Source of the DNA: Candidatus Woesearchaeota archaeon
Lineage (GTDB): Archaea > Nanobdellota > Nanobdellia > Woesearchaeales > JACJVV01
DNA length: 64,000 nt
Assembly: GCA_020637495.1 (NCBI GenBank)
Contig: JACJVV010000001.1
Span: forward strand, 248,001 to 312,000
Reading direction: 5' to 3'
Part shown: positions 34,449-43,067 of the stretch, one piece after another
Numbering within the stretch: position 1 is the stretch's first letter
How the letters are laid out: each line of letters begins with the position of its first letter
Made by a program: the position numbers and the translations under genes
The notes under the pieces: model-generated
What the model was told of the DNA's origin: nothing
Database searches by the model: none
Seen by the model: the letters and a program-made list of their open reading frames with translations, nothing else

Positions 34449-35159
34449 ATGGGAAAAAATCTTATCCAGCAAGCTAGAGGAAAAGGATCACCGACTTACA
34501 GGTCGCCTAGCTTCAAGTTTGTAGGAAAACCAATCCATCCAAAAGACGGGGACCTAGCTGGGAAAGTCTCAAATCTTATCCACTGTGCAGGACATACTGC
34601 ACCGTTAGCCCATGTTGTTTTTGAAGACAATACCGATGGACTAATCCTTGCTTCAGAAGGAATTGCGATAGGTGAATCAATACTTGTATCAAAAAATGCT
34701 GAAGTCAAATCAGGAAATGTATTGCCTCTTGACAGCATCCCTGAAGGAACTTTAGTGCATAATATTGAATTAATCCCTGGTGATGGCGGGAAATTTGTCA
34801 GAGCTTCAGGAACTTTTGCAAAAATAGTAGGAAAGAAGAATGATGAAGTGAGCGTTATGCTTCCTTCAAAGAAGATCAAGATATTCAATAGCAAATGCAG
34901 GGCAAGCGTAGGTATCGTAGCTGGTGGCGGCAGATTAGACAAACCATTCCTTAAAGCAGGAAGAAGGATGCATAAGATGCGTGCAAGAAACAAACTATAT
35001 CCACGCTCAAGCGCTGCATCAATGAACGCAGTAGATCATCCGTTCGGAAACAAACATTCATCACGAAAATCAAAGGCAAGACCTATATCTCGAAATGCTC
35101 CACCTGGAAGAAAAGTAGGAATGGTAGCAGCAAGAAGGACTGGGCGAAATAAAAAATAA
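34449..35159 (+). CDS. rpl2: Ribosomal protein uL2
   Basis: A 236-residue L2, required for subunit association and peptidyl transfer. Signature segments: IQQARGKGSPTYRSPSFKFVGKP, VAGGGRLDKPFLKAGRRMHKMRARNK, and AVDHPFGNKHSS with the conserved histidines. Archaeal length and order. Confidence 0.98.
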   Translation: MGKNLIQQARGKGSPTYRSPSFKFVGKPIHPKDGDLAGKVSNLIHCAGHTAPLAHVVFEDNTDGLILASEGIAIGESILVSKNAEVKSGNVLPLDSIPEGTLVHNIELIPGDGGKFVRASGTFAKIVGKKNDEVSVMLPSKKIKIFNSKCRASVGIVAGGGRLDKPFLKAGRRMHKMRARNKLYPRSSAASMNAVDHPFGNKHSSRKSKARPISRNAPPGRKVGMVAARRTGRNKK

Positions 35160-35177
35160 AAACAAGATCATAAAACG

Positions 35178-35213
35178 GCAAAACAATGAAAATCAAAGAT
35201 TTTCACGCTTTGC
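35178..35213 (+). repeat. Stem-loop between L2 and S19 genes
   Basis: TGAAAATC (35187-35194) pairs over 8 bp with GATTTTCA (35198-35205) around a 3-nt loop, with a possible outer pairing GCAAA (35178-35182) with TTTGC (35209-35213). It fills one of the largest gaps inside the operon (68 nt). It could be an RNA processing or attenuation site between the L3-L2 and S19-SecY parts. Confidence 0.45.
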
Positions 35214-35227
35214 AATAAAAAAAGAAA

Positions 35228-35611
35228 ATGGCAAAGAAAGAATTCAAATATAAAGGCAATTCAGAAGAAGACTTAAAGAATATGTCAATAAGTCAATATG
35301 CAGAGATTATCCCTTCAAGGTTGAGAAGAAAAGTCAAGAGGGGATTTACAGATGCAGAAAAAGCTCTTTTGAAGAAAGTCGAGAAGAATGAATCAAATAT
35401 TGAAACACATTGCAGAGATATGATCATATTGCCTATCATGTTCGGGAAGACAATAAAAGTCCATAACGGCAAGGAATTCGTACCAGTAGACGTGAATTTC
35501 GAGATGGCGGGACATGTTTTGGGCGAATTTGCATTAACAAGAAAGTTCAGTGCACATAGTGGGCCAGGTGTAGGCGCTACAAAATCAAGTTCAGCACTAT
35601 CAGTAAGGTAA
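35228..35611 (+). CDS. rps19: Ribosomal protein uS19
   Basis: S19 of archaeal/S15e type, 127 residues, in the head of the small subunit. Motifs: RRKVKRGFTDAEKALLKKV, RDMIILPIMFGKTIKVHNGKEFVPV and the end GHVLGEFALTRKFSAHSGPGVGATKSS. Follows the L2-S19 stem-loop. Confidence 0.97.
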   Translation: MAKKEFKYKGNSEEDLKNMSISQYAEIIPSRLRRKVKRGFTDAEKALLKKVEKNESNIETHCRDMIILPIMFGKTIKVHNGKEFVPVDVNFEMAGHVLGEFALTRKFSAHSGPGVGATKSSSALSVR

Positions 35612-35618
35612 TCAGAAA

Positions 35619-36248
35619 ATGACAGCAGGTTATTCAATTAAAACGGAGAAGAATACGGCTAGGGCCTACGGAAGGGATATGCCTATATCTTTCAAAGCTT
35701 CAATTGAGATCTGCAATTATATCCGTGGCGATAACATAAATAAAGCAAAAAAGAAACTAACAGACGCAATAGAACATAAAAAACCAATACCTTTCAAGAG
35801 ATTCACTGATGGTGTAGGCCATAAAAAAGGAGATGTTACATCAGGAAGATATCCTGAAAAAGCTTGCGGTGCAATATTAAAACTAGTGAATTCAGCAGAA
35901 TCAAATGCCTTATTCAAAGGCTTGAATTCAAAAGGATTAATCATATACCATATAGCTGCAAAACAATCTTCAAGCACATGGAGATATGGAAGGCAATCCA
36001 GAAGGCAAATGAAAAAATGTCACGTGGAGATCGCCCTCAAAGAACTTGAAAAATCAACTAAAAAGACTGATGTTAAAGCAGATGTTAAAGCAGATGTTAA
36101 AGCAGATGTTAAAGCAGATGTTAAAGCAGATGTTAAAGCAGAACCAAAAGTAGAAAATAAACCAAAAGTTCAGGAAAAATCACAGGAAAAATCACAAGAA
36201 TCAAAAGCACAAACAATAAAATCAGAGGTTAAAGCAGATCAAAAATGA
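35619..36248 (+). CDS. rpl22: Ribosomal protein uL22 with repetitive tail
   Basis: Residues 1-145 are a normal archaeal L22 (TARAYGRDMPISFKASIEI, the tunnel loop region, HVEIALKELEK). The remaining 60 residues are low-complexity: six perfect copies of DVKA, encoded by identical 12-nt units, then EPKVENKPKVQEKSQEKSQES. The tail probably lies at the outside of the tunnel exit side. Overlaps the S3 start by 4 nt. Confidence 0.96.
   Translation: MTAGYSIKTEKNTARAYGRDMPISFKASIEICNYIRGDNINKAKKKLTDAIEHKKPIPFKRFTDGVGHKKGDVTSGRYPEKACGAILKLVNSAESNALFKGLNSKGLIIYHIAAKQSSSTWRYGRQSRRQMKKCHVEIALKELEKSTKKTDVKADVKADVKADVKADVKADVKAEPKVENKPKVQEKSQEKSQESKAQTIKSEVKADQK
36069..36140 (+). repeat. Six tandem 12-nt repeats inside the L22 gene
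   Basis: The unit GATGTTAAAGCA occurs six times without a single difference, coding for DVKA each time. Perfect identity at synonymous sites points to recent slippage, so copy number probably varies among relatives. Confidence 0.95.
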
Positions 36249-37036
36249 TTGAGACAAAATTCATCAAGGAAATTGTAAAAGAATTCCAAATAGCAGAATT
36301 CATAGCAGAAAGCCTGAGCAACGTCGGATTTGCTCGTGCAGAGTTGCACAAGACTCCATTGGGGGAGAAGATTGTCATTTATGCTTCAAGACCAGGTTTA
36401 ATTGTAGGTAGGAAAGGAGAGAACATACAAAAGCTTACAAAAATAATGAAATCACGATTCAAGCTAGAGAATCCTCAGATCGAGATAGTTGAAGTTGAAA
36501 AGCCAATGTTAGATCCTAACATTGTTGCAGAGAGGATTGCATCTTCGCTTGAAAGATTCGGTTCGTCCAAATTCAAAGGAATCGGACATAAAATGATGTC
36601 TGATGTCATGAATTCAGGAGCTCAAGGTGTAGAAATAATCATCTCAGGAAAGATCCCTAGCAGCAGAGCTAAGCGATGGAGATTTTACCAGGGTTATCTG
36701 AAAAAATCTGGTGATATAGCGGTCTCTGGCGTACTCAAATCATATGCACAAGCCAAACTAAAAACGGGAATAGTAGGAATTCAAGTAAGGATAATGCCTC
36801 CTGATTTGCAGCTACCTGATAAAGTTGTGGAGACAACAGTATCAGTTGCTGAAGAGAAAGAGGAAGAGAAACCTGTAAAGAAGAAGCCTGCAAAGAAAAA
36901 AACAACAAAGAAAAAGAGCGAACCAAAATCTGAAGAGAAAGCAGATCAAGAACCAGAATCAAAATCTGCTGCTGAAGCTGAAAAGAATAATGTTAGCGTG
37001 ACTAACGAGGCAAATGATGAAAGCAAAACTAATTAG
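36245..37036 (+). CDS. rps3: Ribosomal protein uS3 with lysine-rich tail
   Basis: S3, at the mRNA entry site, with an N-terminal KH domain (GLIVGRKGENIQKLTKIM) and the C-terminal S3 domain (GVEIIISGKIPSSRAKRWRFYQGYLKKSGD). The last 65 residues are a Lys/Glu/Pro tail (EEKEEEKPVKKKPAKKKTTKKK...). Total 263 residues. The tail codons overlap the L29 start by 23 nt. Confidence 0.97.
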   Translation: MIETKFIKEIVKEFQIAEFIAESLSNVGFARAELHKTPLGEKIVIYASRPGLIVGRKGENIQKLTKIMKSRFKLENPQIEIVEVEKPMLDPNIVAERIASSLERFGSSKFKGIGHKMMSDVMNSGAQGVEIIISGKIPSSRAKRWRFYQGYLKKSGDIAVSGVLKSYAQAKLKTGIVGIQVRIMPPDLQLPDKVVETTVSVAEEKEEEKPVKKKPAKKKTTKKKSEPKSEEKADQEPESKSAAEAEKNNVSVTNEANDESKTN

Positions 37037-37214
37037 AGAGATGAGCAAGGAAGATATCCTTAAGAAGCTTGATGACCTTAAAATGGAGATGGTCAAGCAT
37101 AATACTCAGATTTCATCAGGAGCAACAATAAAAAGCCCTTCATTAGTAAGGAATACTAAGAAGGATATAGCTAGATTAAAACAAGAATTGAAAAACAAGG
37201 AGAACAATGGTTGA
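37014..37214 (+). CDS. rpl29: Ribosomal protein uL29
   Basis: A 66-residue helical hairpin protein at the tunnel exit (REMSKEDILKKLDDLKMEMVKHNTQI, SLVRNTKKDIARLKQELKNK). Two adjacent ATGs (37014, 37017) lie behind a GAGG, both inside the S3 tail; either could be used. Overlaps the Sui1 gene by 8 nt. Confidence 0.94.
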   Translation: MMKAKLIREMSKEDILKKLDDLKMEMVKHNTQISSGATIKSPSLVRNTKKDIARLKQELKNKENNG

Positions 37215-37515
37215 GATAGATCCGATAACAGGTTTACCGAAAGAGTTGAGCGTTTGGGAAAATATAACCAAGCAAGATCAACAAATTTTTGTCGAACTTG
37301 AAAAGCGGAAATTCGGCAAGCAATACACTGTCATCAAAGGTTTGAATGACAAGGAAATCGACGCAAAGGAGCTTACAAAGAAACTTAAGAACAAGTTCGC
37401 TTGCGGTGGTTCATTCAAGGCCGATATCATTGAGCTCCAAGGTGATCATAGGTATAAAATGAAAGATTTCCTCATAGGAGAGGGATTCGCAGAACAAACA
37501 ATTGTTGTCAAGTAA
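37207..37515 (+). CDS. Translation initiation factor aIF1 (SUI1)
   Basis: A 102-residue SUI1/eIF1 homologue that controls start-codon selection in the P site. Motifs: EIDPITGLPKELSVWENI, then VIKGLNDKEIDAKELTKKLKNKFACGGSFK and GDHRYKMKDFLIGEGF. The position between L29 and Rnp1 is the standard euryarchaeal order. Its stop overlaps the next start by one base. Confidence 0.95.
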   Translation: MVEIDPITGLPKELSVWENITKQDQQIFVELEKRKFGKQYTVIKGLNDKEIDAKELTKKLKNKFACGGSFKADIIELQGDHRYKMKDFLIGEGFAEQTIVVK

Positions 37516-37799
37516 TGCTTGATAACATGACTGATCAAATGAAAAAAATCATATCATTGACTCAATGCTTCATTGGGAAAAAGATGATTGTGGTTGAAAG
37601 CAAAAACAATTCCTTTATCGGAACAGAAGGCATCATCATCGATGAAACAAAAAACCTCTTCAAGGTCGATACAGGAAAAAAGACAATCAGCCTTATCAAA
37701 AACAATATCATATTCAAAATCGGATCAGAGTTGATTAACGGAGATTCGTTATCAAAAAATCCTGAAGACAGGATAAAAATGAGGATAAAAAATGAGTAA
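37515..37799 (+). CDS. rnp1: Ribonuclease P protein component 1 (Pop4/Rpp29)
   Basis: A 94-residue RNase P protein of the Rpp29 type with an Sm-like barrel (FIGKKMIVVESKNNSFIGTEGIIIDETKNLFKV). Processes the 5' ends of tRNA precursors with RNase P RNA. The operon position is diagnostic. It overlaps the S17 gene by 8 nt. Confidence 0.92.
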   Translation: MLDNMTDQMKKIISLTQCFIGKKMIVVESKNNSFIGTEGIIIDETKNLFKVDTGKKTISLIKNNIIFKIGSELINGDSLSKNPEDRIKMRIKNE

Positions 37800-38292
37800 A
37801 GAAATCACAGCAATCCTTGAAGAAGGAAGGAAGAACATTAAGGCAGGTTCAACCAGGAAAGATTCAAAATGCCCTTTCACTGGGGGACTAAAACTTAGAG
37901 GCAAGACTTTCACTGGGATAGTTGTTTCAAAAGATACTCATCGGACTGTAAAGGTTGAATGGACAACACGGCAATTCGTCAAGAAATATGAGAGGTTCAT
38001 GGTCAAAAGGACAAAAGTAGCAGCTCATAATCCCGAAGTCATAAATGCACAGGTAGGTGATGTTGTGATTATCGCTGAATGCAAACCTTTAAGCAAGACA
38101 AAAAAATTCGTAGTTATCAAAAACCTAGGACATTCATTGGAATATGCAATTAAGAAAGAATCAATAGAAGACGATAAGAAAGTAAAAGAAGGCAAAAAAC
38201 CTGTTAAGAAGGAAGCTAATGCTGAAGATGTCTCTGATGATTCAGACAACTCTGATGACGAACAAACTGAAGAAGATCCAAAAGAGGAATAA
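37792..38292 (+). CDS. rps17: Ribosomal protein uS17 with charged tail
   Basis: Residues about 20-115 are the S17 OB fold (CPFTGGLKLRGKTFTGIVVSKDTHRTVKVEW, YEKFMVKRTKVAAHNP-like segment, VGDVVIIAECKPLSKTKKF). The last 45 residues are strongly charged and acidic (DDSDNSDDEQTEEDPKEE), which makes the protein 166 residues long instead of about 110. Confidence 0.95.
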   Translation: MSKEITAILEEGRKNIKAGSTRKDSKCPFTGGLKLRGKTFTGIVVSKDTHRTVKVEWTTRQFVKKYERFMVKRTKVAAHNPEVINAQVGDVVIIAECKPLSKTKKFVVIKNLGHSLEYAIKKESIEDDKKVKEGKKPVKKEANAEDVSDDSDNSDDEQTEEDPKEE

Positions 38293-38301
38293 GGTCAGAA
38301 A

Positions 38302-38703
38302 ATGAAAGCAATTAAAGCAGCTGTAACCAACGGTATCCAGATTGGAACTATGATGGAAACTTGTGACAATTCAGGCGCTAAGATAGTAAAAGTTACAGCA
38401 GTAGTCGGTGCAAAGACTGTCAAAGGCAGAAAACCTAGTGCAGGTGTAGCAGACTTGATACAGGTTGCTATCAAATCCGGAAAGCAAGACGTAAGGAAGC
38501 AAGTCATGTTTGCTGTAATTGTTAGACAGAAAAAAGAGTACAGACGGTCAAATGGCATGAGGATAAAATTCGAAGATAATTCATGCATCATCTTGAAAGA
38601 TAAGAAGGGCAATCCAAAGGGGACCTTGATAAAAGGACCTGTTGCAAGAGAAGTTTGCGAACGATGGGCGCCAATAGCCAAGTTAGCTAAATTAACTGTA
38701 TAA
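38302..38703 (+). CDS. rpl14: Ribosomal protein uL14
   Basis: A 133-residue L14 located at the subunit interface. Signature: MMETCDNSGAKIVKVTAV, GRKPSAGVADLIQVAIKSGK, and KKGNPKGTLIKGPVAREVCERW. Length normal. Confidence 0.97.
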   Translation: MKAIKAAVTNGIQIGTMMETCDNSGAKIVKVTAVVGAKTVKGRKPSAGVADLIQVAIKSGKQDVRKQVMFAVIVRQKKEYRRSNGMRIKFEDNSCIILKDKKGNPKGTLIKGPVAREVCERWAPIAKLAKLTV

Positions 38704-38717
38704 TCAGGTATATCAAA

Positions 38718-39125
38718 ATGAAAAAAGATTATGTGAGCACGTGGAAAGCAAGCAGCCAGCCTAGAAAGCAGAGGAAATATCAATATAATGCTCCAATGCA
38801 CATCTCAGGCAAGTTTGTATCAGCGAATCTCTCAAAAGAGTTACGGCCTAAGTATGGGGTACGTTCAATAAGATTGAGGAAGGGCGATAAGGTAAGGGTA
38901 TTGCGTGGTCAATATAAAGGAAAGTCGGGCAAAGTAGAACGTGTCTCTTTGAAATACACTAAAGTATTCATAACAGGGATTGAACTATTAAGGAAAGACG
39001 GTACAAAATCATTGATTCCTGTTGAACCATCAAATCTTCAGATAACTGATTTGGATACATCCGATAAGAAAAGATTCAATTCAAAAAAGAAAGATAAAAA
39101 TATCAAAACAAATGAGAAGCAATGA
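38718..39125 (+). CDS. rpl24: Ribosomal protein uL24
   Basis: A 135-residue L24 with the archaeal N-terminal extension (WKASSQPRKQRKYQYNAPMH) and KOW motif (KGDKVRVLRGQYKGKSGKVERV). Ends in a short lysine-rich tail. Binds 23S rRNA early in assembly. Confidence 0.96.
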   Translation: MKKDYVSTWKASSQPRKQRKYQYNAPMHISGKFVSANLSKELRPKYGVRSIRLRKGDKVRVLRGQYKGKSGKVERVSLKYTKVFITGIELLRKDGTKSLIPVEPSNLQITDLDTSDKKRFNSKKKDKNIKTNEKQ

Positions 39126-39132
39126 TTAGAAA

Positions 39133-39825
39133 ATGGTAAAACAACATCTTAAAAACATCGCAACACCAAGAACATGGGAGATAGGCAGGAAAGAGACTAT
39201 ATTCACAACACGACCAAACCCTGGATCACATTCATTAGATATGGGAATGTCCATAAACCATTTCATGAAAAAAGATCTGAAGCTTTCAATGACAACCAAG
39301 GAGACAAAATCAATACTCAATGCAGGCAAGTGCCTTGTAAACGGAAAGGCAATTACTGATGTCCATTATATGGTTGGGTTCATGGATGTCATATCATATC
39401 CAGACCTTAAAAAATATTATAGGGTCATATTGAATAAGAAGGGAAAACTTACACTTATAGAAATTGATGATAAAGAAAGCAGCTTAGTTTTATCAAAAGT
39501 CATAGGCAAGACAAAACTAAAAAAAGGGAAGATACAAATAAACACCCTTGATGGAAGGAATATCCTTGTCGACAAAGATTCATATAAAACTTCTGATTCA
39601 GTGGTGATAAAAGTACCTGGGCAGAAAGTCGAAAAGAATATCGAATTCAAGGAAGGGAGCTTTGTCATGCTCATGGGCGGTAAGCATATTGGCGTGACTG
39701 GTAACATTGAATCAATAAAAGACAATTCAATCATATTTAAGACAAAGGATAATGTTTCGTTTGAGACATTGAAGAAATACGTGTTCGTGTTAGGTAACGG
39801 GAAAGCAGAGTTGAAAATAGAATGA
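39133..39825 (+). CDS. rps4e: Ribosomal protein eS4
   Basis: A 230-residue S4e with N-terminal S4-like RNA-binding region (HLKNIATPRTWEIGRKETIFTTRPNPGSHS) and a C-terminal KOW (GSFVMLMGGKHIGVTGNIESI). Present only in archaea and eukaryotes. Overlaps L5 by 4 nt. Confidence 0.96.
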   Translation: MVKQHLKNIATPRTWEIGRKETIFTTRPNPGSHSLDMGMSINHFMKKDLKLSMTTKETKSILNAGKCLVNGKAITDVHYMVGFMDVISYPDLKKYYRVILNKKGKLTLIEIDDKESSLVLSKVIGKTKLKKGKIQINTLDGRNILVDKDSYKTSDSVVIKVPGQKVEKNIEFKEGSFVMLMGGKHIGVTGNIESIKDNSIIFKTKDNVSFETLKKYVFVLGNGKAELKIE

Positions 39826-40316
39826 AAGAAATACTAATTGAGAAATTGACATTGAATGTCGGTGCTGGAAAAGATCAGGCCTTGCTTGAGAAGGGCATGA
39901 AACTTTTGAAGAATATCACGGGCATCGATCCAGTCAAGACTATCACAACGAAGAGAATCCCTTCATGGGGTGTAAGACCAGGTTTACCTATCGGCACTAA
40001 GATAACATTAAGGAAACAAGACCAGATAAAAGATCTTGTTACAAGATTCATCAAGTCAAAGGAAGGGAAATTACGAAAATCATGTTTTGATTCAGCAGGA
40101 AATGTCTCATTTGGTATACATGAGTATATAGATGTTCCTGGATTGGAATATGATCCTCAGATAGGCATAATCGGTTTTCAGATATGCATAACACTAAAAC
40201 GAAAAGGATTTTCAATAAAATACAAAGGGAAAAAGATAGGTAAGAAACATCAGATAACACAAGATGAAGCTATCGAATATATGAATAAAACTTATGGAGT
40301 TGAGATTTCCGAATGA
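39822..40316 (+). CDS. rpl5: Ribosomal protein uL5
   Basis: A 164-residue L5 that binds 5S rRNA in the central protuberance. Motifs: EKLTLNVGAGKDQALLEKGMKLL, TTKRIPSWGVRPGLPIGTKITLR and FGIHEYIDVPGLEYDPQIGIIG. Overlaps S4e and S14 by 4 nt each. Confidence 0.97.
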   Translation: MKEILIEKLTLNVGAGKDQALLEKGMKLLKNITGIDPVKTITTKRIPSWGVRPGLPIGTKITLRKQDQIKDLVTRFIKSKEGKLRKSCFDSAGNVSFGIHEYIDVPGLEYDPQIGIIGFQICITLKRKGFSIKYKGKKIGKKHQITQDEAIEYMNKTYGVEISE

Positions 40317-40543
40317 CAACAAGCAATCACAAGAAAGTATTCAAGCAGCTTAAAGTTAAGCAGCCAAAGCTGGAGAAATACATCAAACATAATGCTCCTA
40401 AGAAACGAAGTTGCGGAATAAGCCTGAAAAGATGCAAAAGGTGTGGAAGAATAAAAGGCCATGTAAGCAAGTATGGTCTAGACTTATGCAGACAATGTTT
40501 CAGGGATATTGCTACAAAGATAGGTTTCAAGAAATATAATTAA
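40313..40543 (+). CDS. rps14: Ribosomal protein uS14 (zinc type)
   Basis: The C-terminal 45 residues are the zinc-binding S14 (CKRCGRIKGHVSKYGLDLCRQCFRD, with all four cysteines). The N-terminus has about 25 extra residues (KKVFKQLKVKQPKLEKYIKHN) relative to the usual 50-55-residue archaeal protein. No other start fits better, as the ATG overlaps the L5 stop by 4 nt. Confidence 0.94.
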   Translation: MTTSNHKKVFKQLKVKQPKLEKYIKHNAPKKRSCGISLKRCKRCGRIKGHVSKYGLDLCRQCFRDIATKIGFKKYN

Positions 40544-40555
40544 CGAGGATAAAAA

Positions 40556-40948
40556 ATGGTTAATAACGATCCACTCTCAGCATGTCTTTCAAAAATCGAT
40601 AATGCTGGAAAAGTATCAAAGAAACATGTTGATATAGCTACAGTATCAAAGATAATCAAAGAAGTACTAGAGATATTGAAGAAGAACGAATATATTGACA
40701 GTGTAGATTATACAGAAATACGAAACATGACATCAGCTAAGATAGCGCTTAATGGGCATGTCAACAAGACTGGAGCGATAAAACCACGATTCAAGGTTAA
40801 TGTATCAGACATCGAGAAATTCGAGCAACGATACCTTCCTGCAAAAGGATTCGGAATGCTGATAATATCAACATCGCAAGGGCTACTTACAAATGCAGAA
40901 GCAAAGGAAAAGAGATTAGGAGGCAGGCTTATAGCTTATTGCTACTAA
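40556..40948 (+). CDS. rps8: Ribosomal protein uS8
   Basis: A 130-residue S8, a primary binder of 16S rRNA. The start NDPLSACLSKIDNAGKVSKK and the end SQGLLTNAEAKEKRLGGRLIAYCY are characteristic of archaeal S8. Confidence 0.97.
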   Translation: MVNNDPLSACLSKIDNAGKVSKKHVDIATVSKIIKEVLEILKKNEYIDSVDYTEIRNMTSAKIALNGHVNKTGAIKPRFKVNVSDIEKFEQRYLPAKGFGMLIISTSQGLLTNAEAKEKRLGGRLIAYCY

Positions 40949-40964
40949 GCATTAAAACTTCAAA

Positions 40965-41510
40965 ATGAGAGTCAAAGATTTCAAAGAGACAATAGATATC
41001 CCTGAAGGAAAGGAGCTTATTGTAGCAGGAACTATCATCTCTATCAAAGGGAAAAATGGAGAAGTATCAAAATGCTTCAAGATGCCAAGATTCATCTTCA
41101 GCAAAGAAGGGAACAATCTTAAAATATCATGCAAAAACTTCAATGTCTATGACAGGAGAAATCTTGAGACAGTAAGGGCACACATACGTAACATGATAAA
41201 AGGTGTCGATGAAGGATACACATATCTGCTCAAAATATGTTCAAGCCATTTCCCAATGACAGTTGCAGTGCAAGGCAAAAAACTTACAGTTAAGAATATG
41301 CTTGGTGAAAAAGTACCTAGAGAGCTTACACTAAAAGATGGTGCAAAAGTCGAGATAAAAGGTGACATTATCGAAGTCACTGGTGCTGATCTTGATATTG
41401 TGTCTCAACAGGCAGCAGATATAGAGCAGTTAACACGCTTAACAAACAAAGATAGAAGGATATTCCAGGATGGAATATATATTACAAATAAAGATGGAAC
41501 GGTTATGTAA
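40965..41510 (+). CDS. rpl6: Ribosomal protein uL6
   Basis: A 181-residue L6 with two repeated domains; DIPEGKELIVAGTIISIKGKNGEV starts the first, HIRNMIKGVDEGYTYLLKICSSHFP spans the junction. Near the factor-binding site of the large subunit. Confidence 0.96.
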   Translation: MRVKDFKETIDIPEGKELIVAGTIISIKGKNGEVSKCFKMPRFIFSKEGNNLKISCKNFNVYDRRNLETVRAHIRNMIKGVDEGYTYLLKICSSHFPMTVAVQGKKLTVKNMLGEKVPRELTLKDGAKVEIKGDIIEVTGADLDIVSQQAADIEQLTRLTNKDRRIFQDGIYITNKDGTVM

Positions 41511-41512
41511 AA

Positions 41513-42031
41513 ATGTCAAAAGAATTCCCACGATACAACAGTCATAAGCTGAAAAAGCTTGCAAGAAAATGGAGGAAACCTAGAGGACTTCACAATAAGG
41601 TCAGGTTATCTCATAAAGGCTATACTAAGCTTGTAAAAGTAGGTTATGGTACTGCTGGGAAAATACAACCATTAGTAGTAAAGAATCTTACAGATATAGC
41701 TGCTCTAAAAGCAGGAACAGAAATCGTTGTAAGTTCCTCTTTAGGCCAGAAGAAAAGACTTGAATTGATCAAAAAAGCTGAAGAGCTTAAATTAAAAATC
41801 ATAAATATAAAGTCTGATTATGCTCAGAAAGTGGCTGAAAGCATGAAGCAAAAGAAGGATGCAAAGGCCGAAAAGAAAAAGAAGAAAGAGCAAAAACAGA
41901 AAGAAGCAAAAGAAAAGAAGCCTAAGAAAGATGATAAAGAAAGTTCTGTAGAAGATATCACAGAAGAAGAGAAAAAAGCAGAAGAGAAAAAGGAGAAAGA
42001 TAAACTTCTTACGAGAAAAGAAGGAATCTAG
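41513..42031 (+). CDS. rpl32e: Ribosomal protein eL32 with K/E-rich tail
   Basis: The core (about residues 1-110) has FPRYNSHKLKKLARKWRKPRGLHNKVR and AALKAGTEIVVSSSLGQKKRLELIKKAEEL. The last 55 residues are almost pure Lys/Glu/Asp/Ala and probably form a charged helix or disordered tail. Total 172 residues. Confidence 0.94.
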   Translation: MSKEFPRYNSHKLKKLARKWRKPRGLHNKVRLSHKGYTKLVKVGYGTAGKIQPLVVKNLTDIAALKAGTEIVVSSSLGQKKRLELIKKAEELKLKIINIKSDYAQKVAESMKQKKDAKAEKKKKKEQKQKEAKEKKPKKDDKESSVEDITEEEKKAEEKKEKDKLLTRKEGI

Positions 42032-42058
42032 TAATAAATACAATAAACAGGTAAAAAA

Positions 42059-42523
42059 ATGGTCAATTTAAAACTTCAACGAAGACTTGCAGCACAGATA
42101 CTCAAATGCGCACCAGAAAAGGTGAGATTTGATAGTGAAAGTCTTGCAGACATCAAAGAATCAATAACAAAGGCAGATATCAAAGGGCTCATAGGAACAG
42201 GAGCTATTGATGTCAGGGCTTCTCCTGGAAGTTCACGAGTTAGGGCCAGAAAGATCCTTGTACAGAAGAGAAAAGGACTTAGGAAAGGACATGGGTCAAG
42301 AAAAGGAACTGCCAATGCGAGAGATAACAAGAAAGAACTATGGATCAATAGGATAAGGAAGCAGAGGACATTATTAAAATCCCTTAAAGATAAGAATAAA
42401 CTTGAAGCTAAAACATACACATCATTATCAAATAAAGCAAAAGGTGGATATTTCAGAAGTGAAAGGCACCTTAAAACATATATAACAGAAAACAAGTTGT
42501 TGAAAAATGTCAAAAAAGCATAA
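42059..42523 (+). CDS. rpl19e: Ribosomal protein eL19
   Basis: A 154-residue L19e: LKLQRRLAAQILKCAPEKVRFD, the strongly conserved RVRARKILVQKRKGLRKGHGSRKG and a helical C-terminus that contacts the small subunit. Its last 17 nt overlap the L18 gene. Confidence 0.96.
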   Translation: MVNLKLQRRLAAQILKCAPEKVRFDSESLADIKESITKADIKGLIGTGAIDVRASPGSSRVRARKILVQKRKGLRKGHGSRKGTANARDNKKELWINRIRKQRTLLKSLKDKNKLEAKTYTSLSNKAKGGYFRSERHLKTYITENKLLKNVKKA

Positions 42524-43067
42524 ACCATTCAGAAGAAAAGAGAAGACTGATTATCACAAGCGATTGTCCTTGCTGAAATCAGGCATGCCTAGATTAGTAG
42601 TAAGGCTTAGCCAAAAGAACATCTCAGCACAAATTGTAGAATATTCTCCAATTGGAGACAAGGTTATGTCAGCAGTCACGACTAAGAATCTTGAAAAATT
42701 AGGCTGGAAAGCTTCAAAGACAAACCTTCCTGCAGCTTATCTGCTAGGTTATCTATTAGCTAAGAAAGCAAAAGTCAAGAAAGCAATACTTGACCTGGGA
42801 TTAAAAAGATCAGTCCCTCACTCAAGAGTTTACGCTCTTGTCAAGGGAGTCAATGATGCAGGTATTGAAATCCCTGTCGATGAATCAATGTATCCTGAGG
42901 AAAAAAGACTCAACGGGGAACATATACAATTATATGCAGAATCACTATCAAAAGATAAAGCTGCTTATGACAAGAAATTTTCAAAATACACCAAATCAGG
43001 GATAAAACCTGAAACATTACAAAAACATGTTGCTGAAATAAAATCAAAGATAGAAGGTGCTAAATAA
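42507..43067 (+). CDS. rpl18: Ribosomal protein uL18
   Basis: A 186-residue L18 that binds 5S rRNA. Motifs: FRRKEKTDYHKRLSLLKSGMPRLVVRLS, AYLLGYLLAKKAK and AILDLGLKRSVPHSRVYALVKGVNDAG. Start overlaps L19e by 17 nt and its stop shares one base with the S5 start. Confidence 0.96.
   Translation: MSKKHKPFRRKEKTDYHKRLSLLKSGMPRLVVRLSQKNISAQIVEYSPIGDKVMSAVTTKNLEKLGWKASKTNLPAAYLLGYLLAKKAKVKKAILDLGLKRSVPHSRVYALVKGVNDAGIEIPVDESMYPEEKRLNGEHIQLYAESLSKDKAAYDKKFSKYTKSGIKPETLQKHVAEIKSKIEGAK

Noticed and set aside
36061..36145. CRISPR-like array
   Set aside because: The units are 12 nt, directly adjacent, without spacers, and in frame within L22.
36735..36962. Leucine/serine-rich minus-strand frame opposite S3 (and similar frames opposite L32e, L24 and S5)
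   Set aside because: These mirror lysine-rich coding sequence on the plus strand; no promoter or ribosome binding site and no protein-like pattern.
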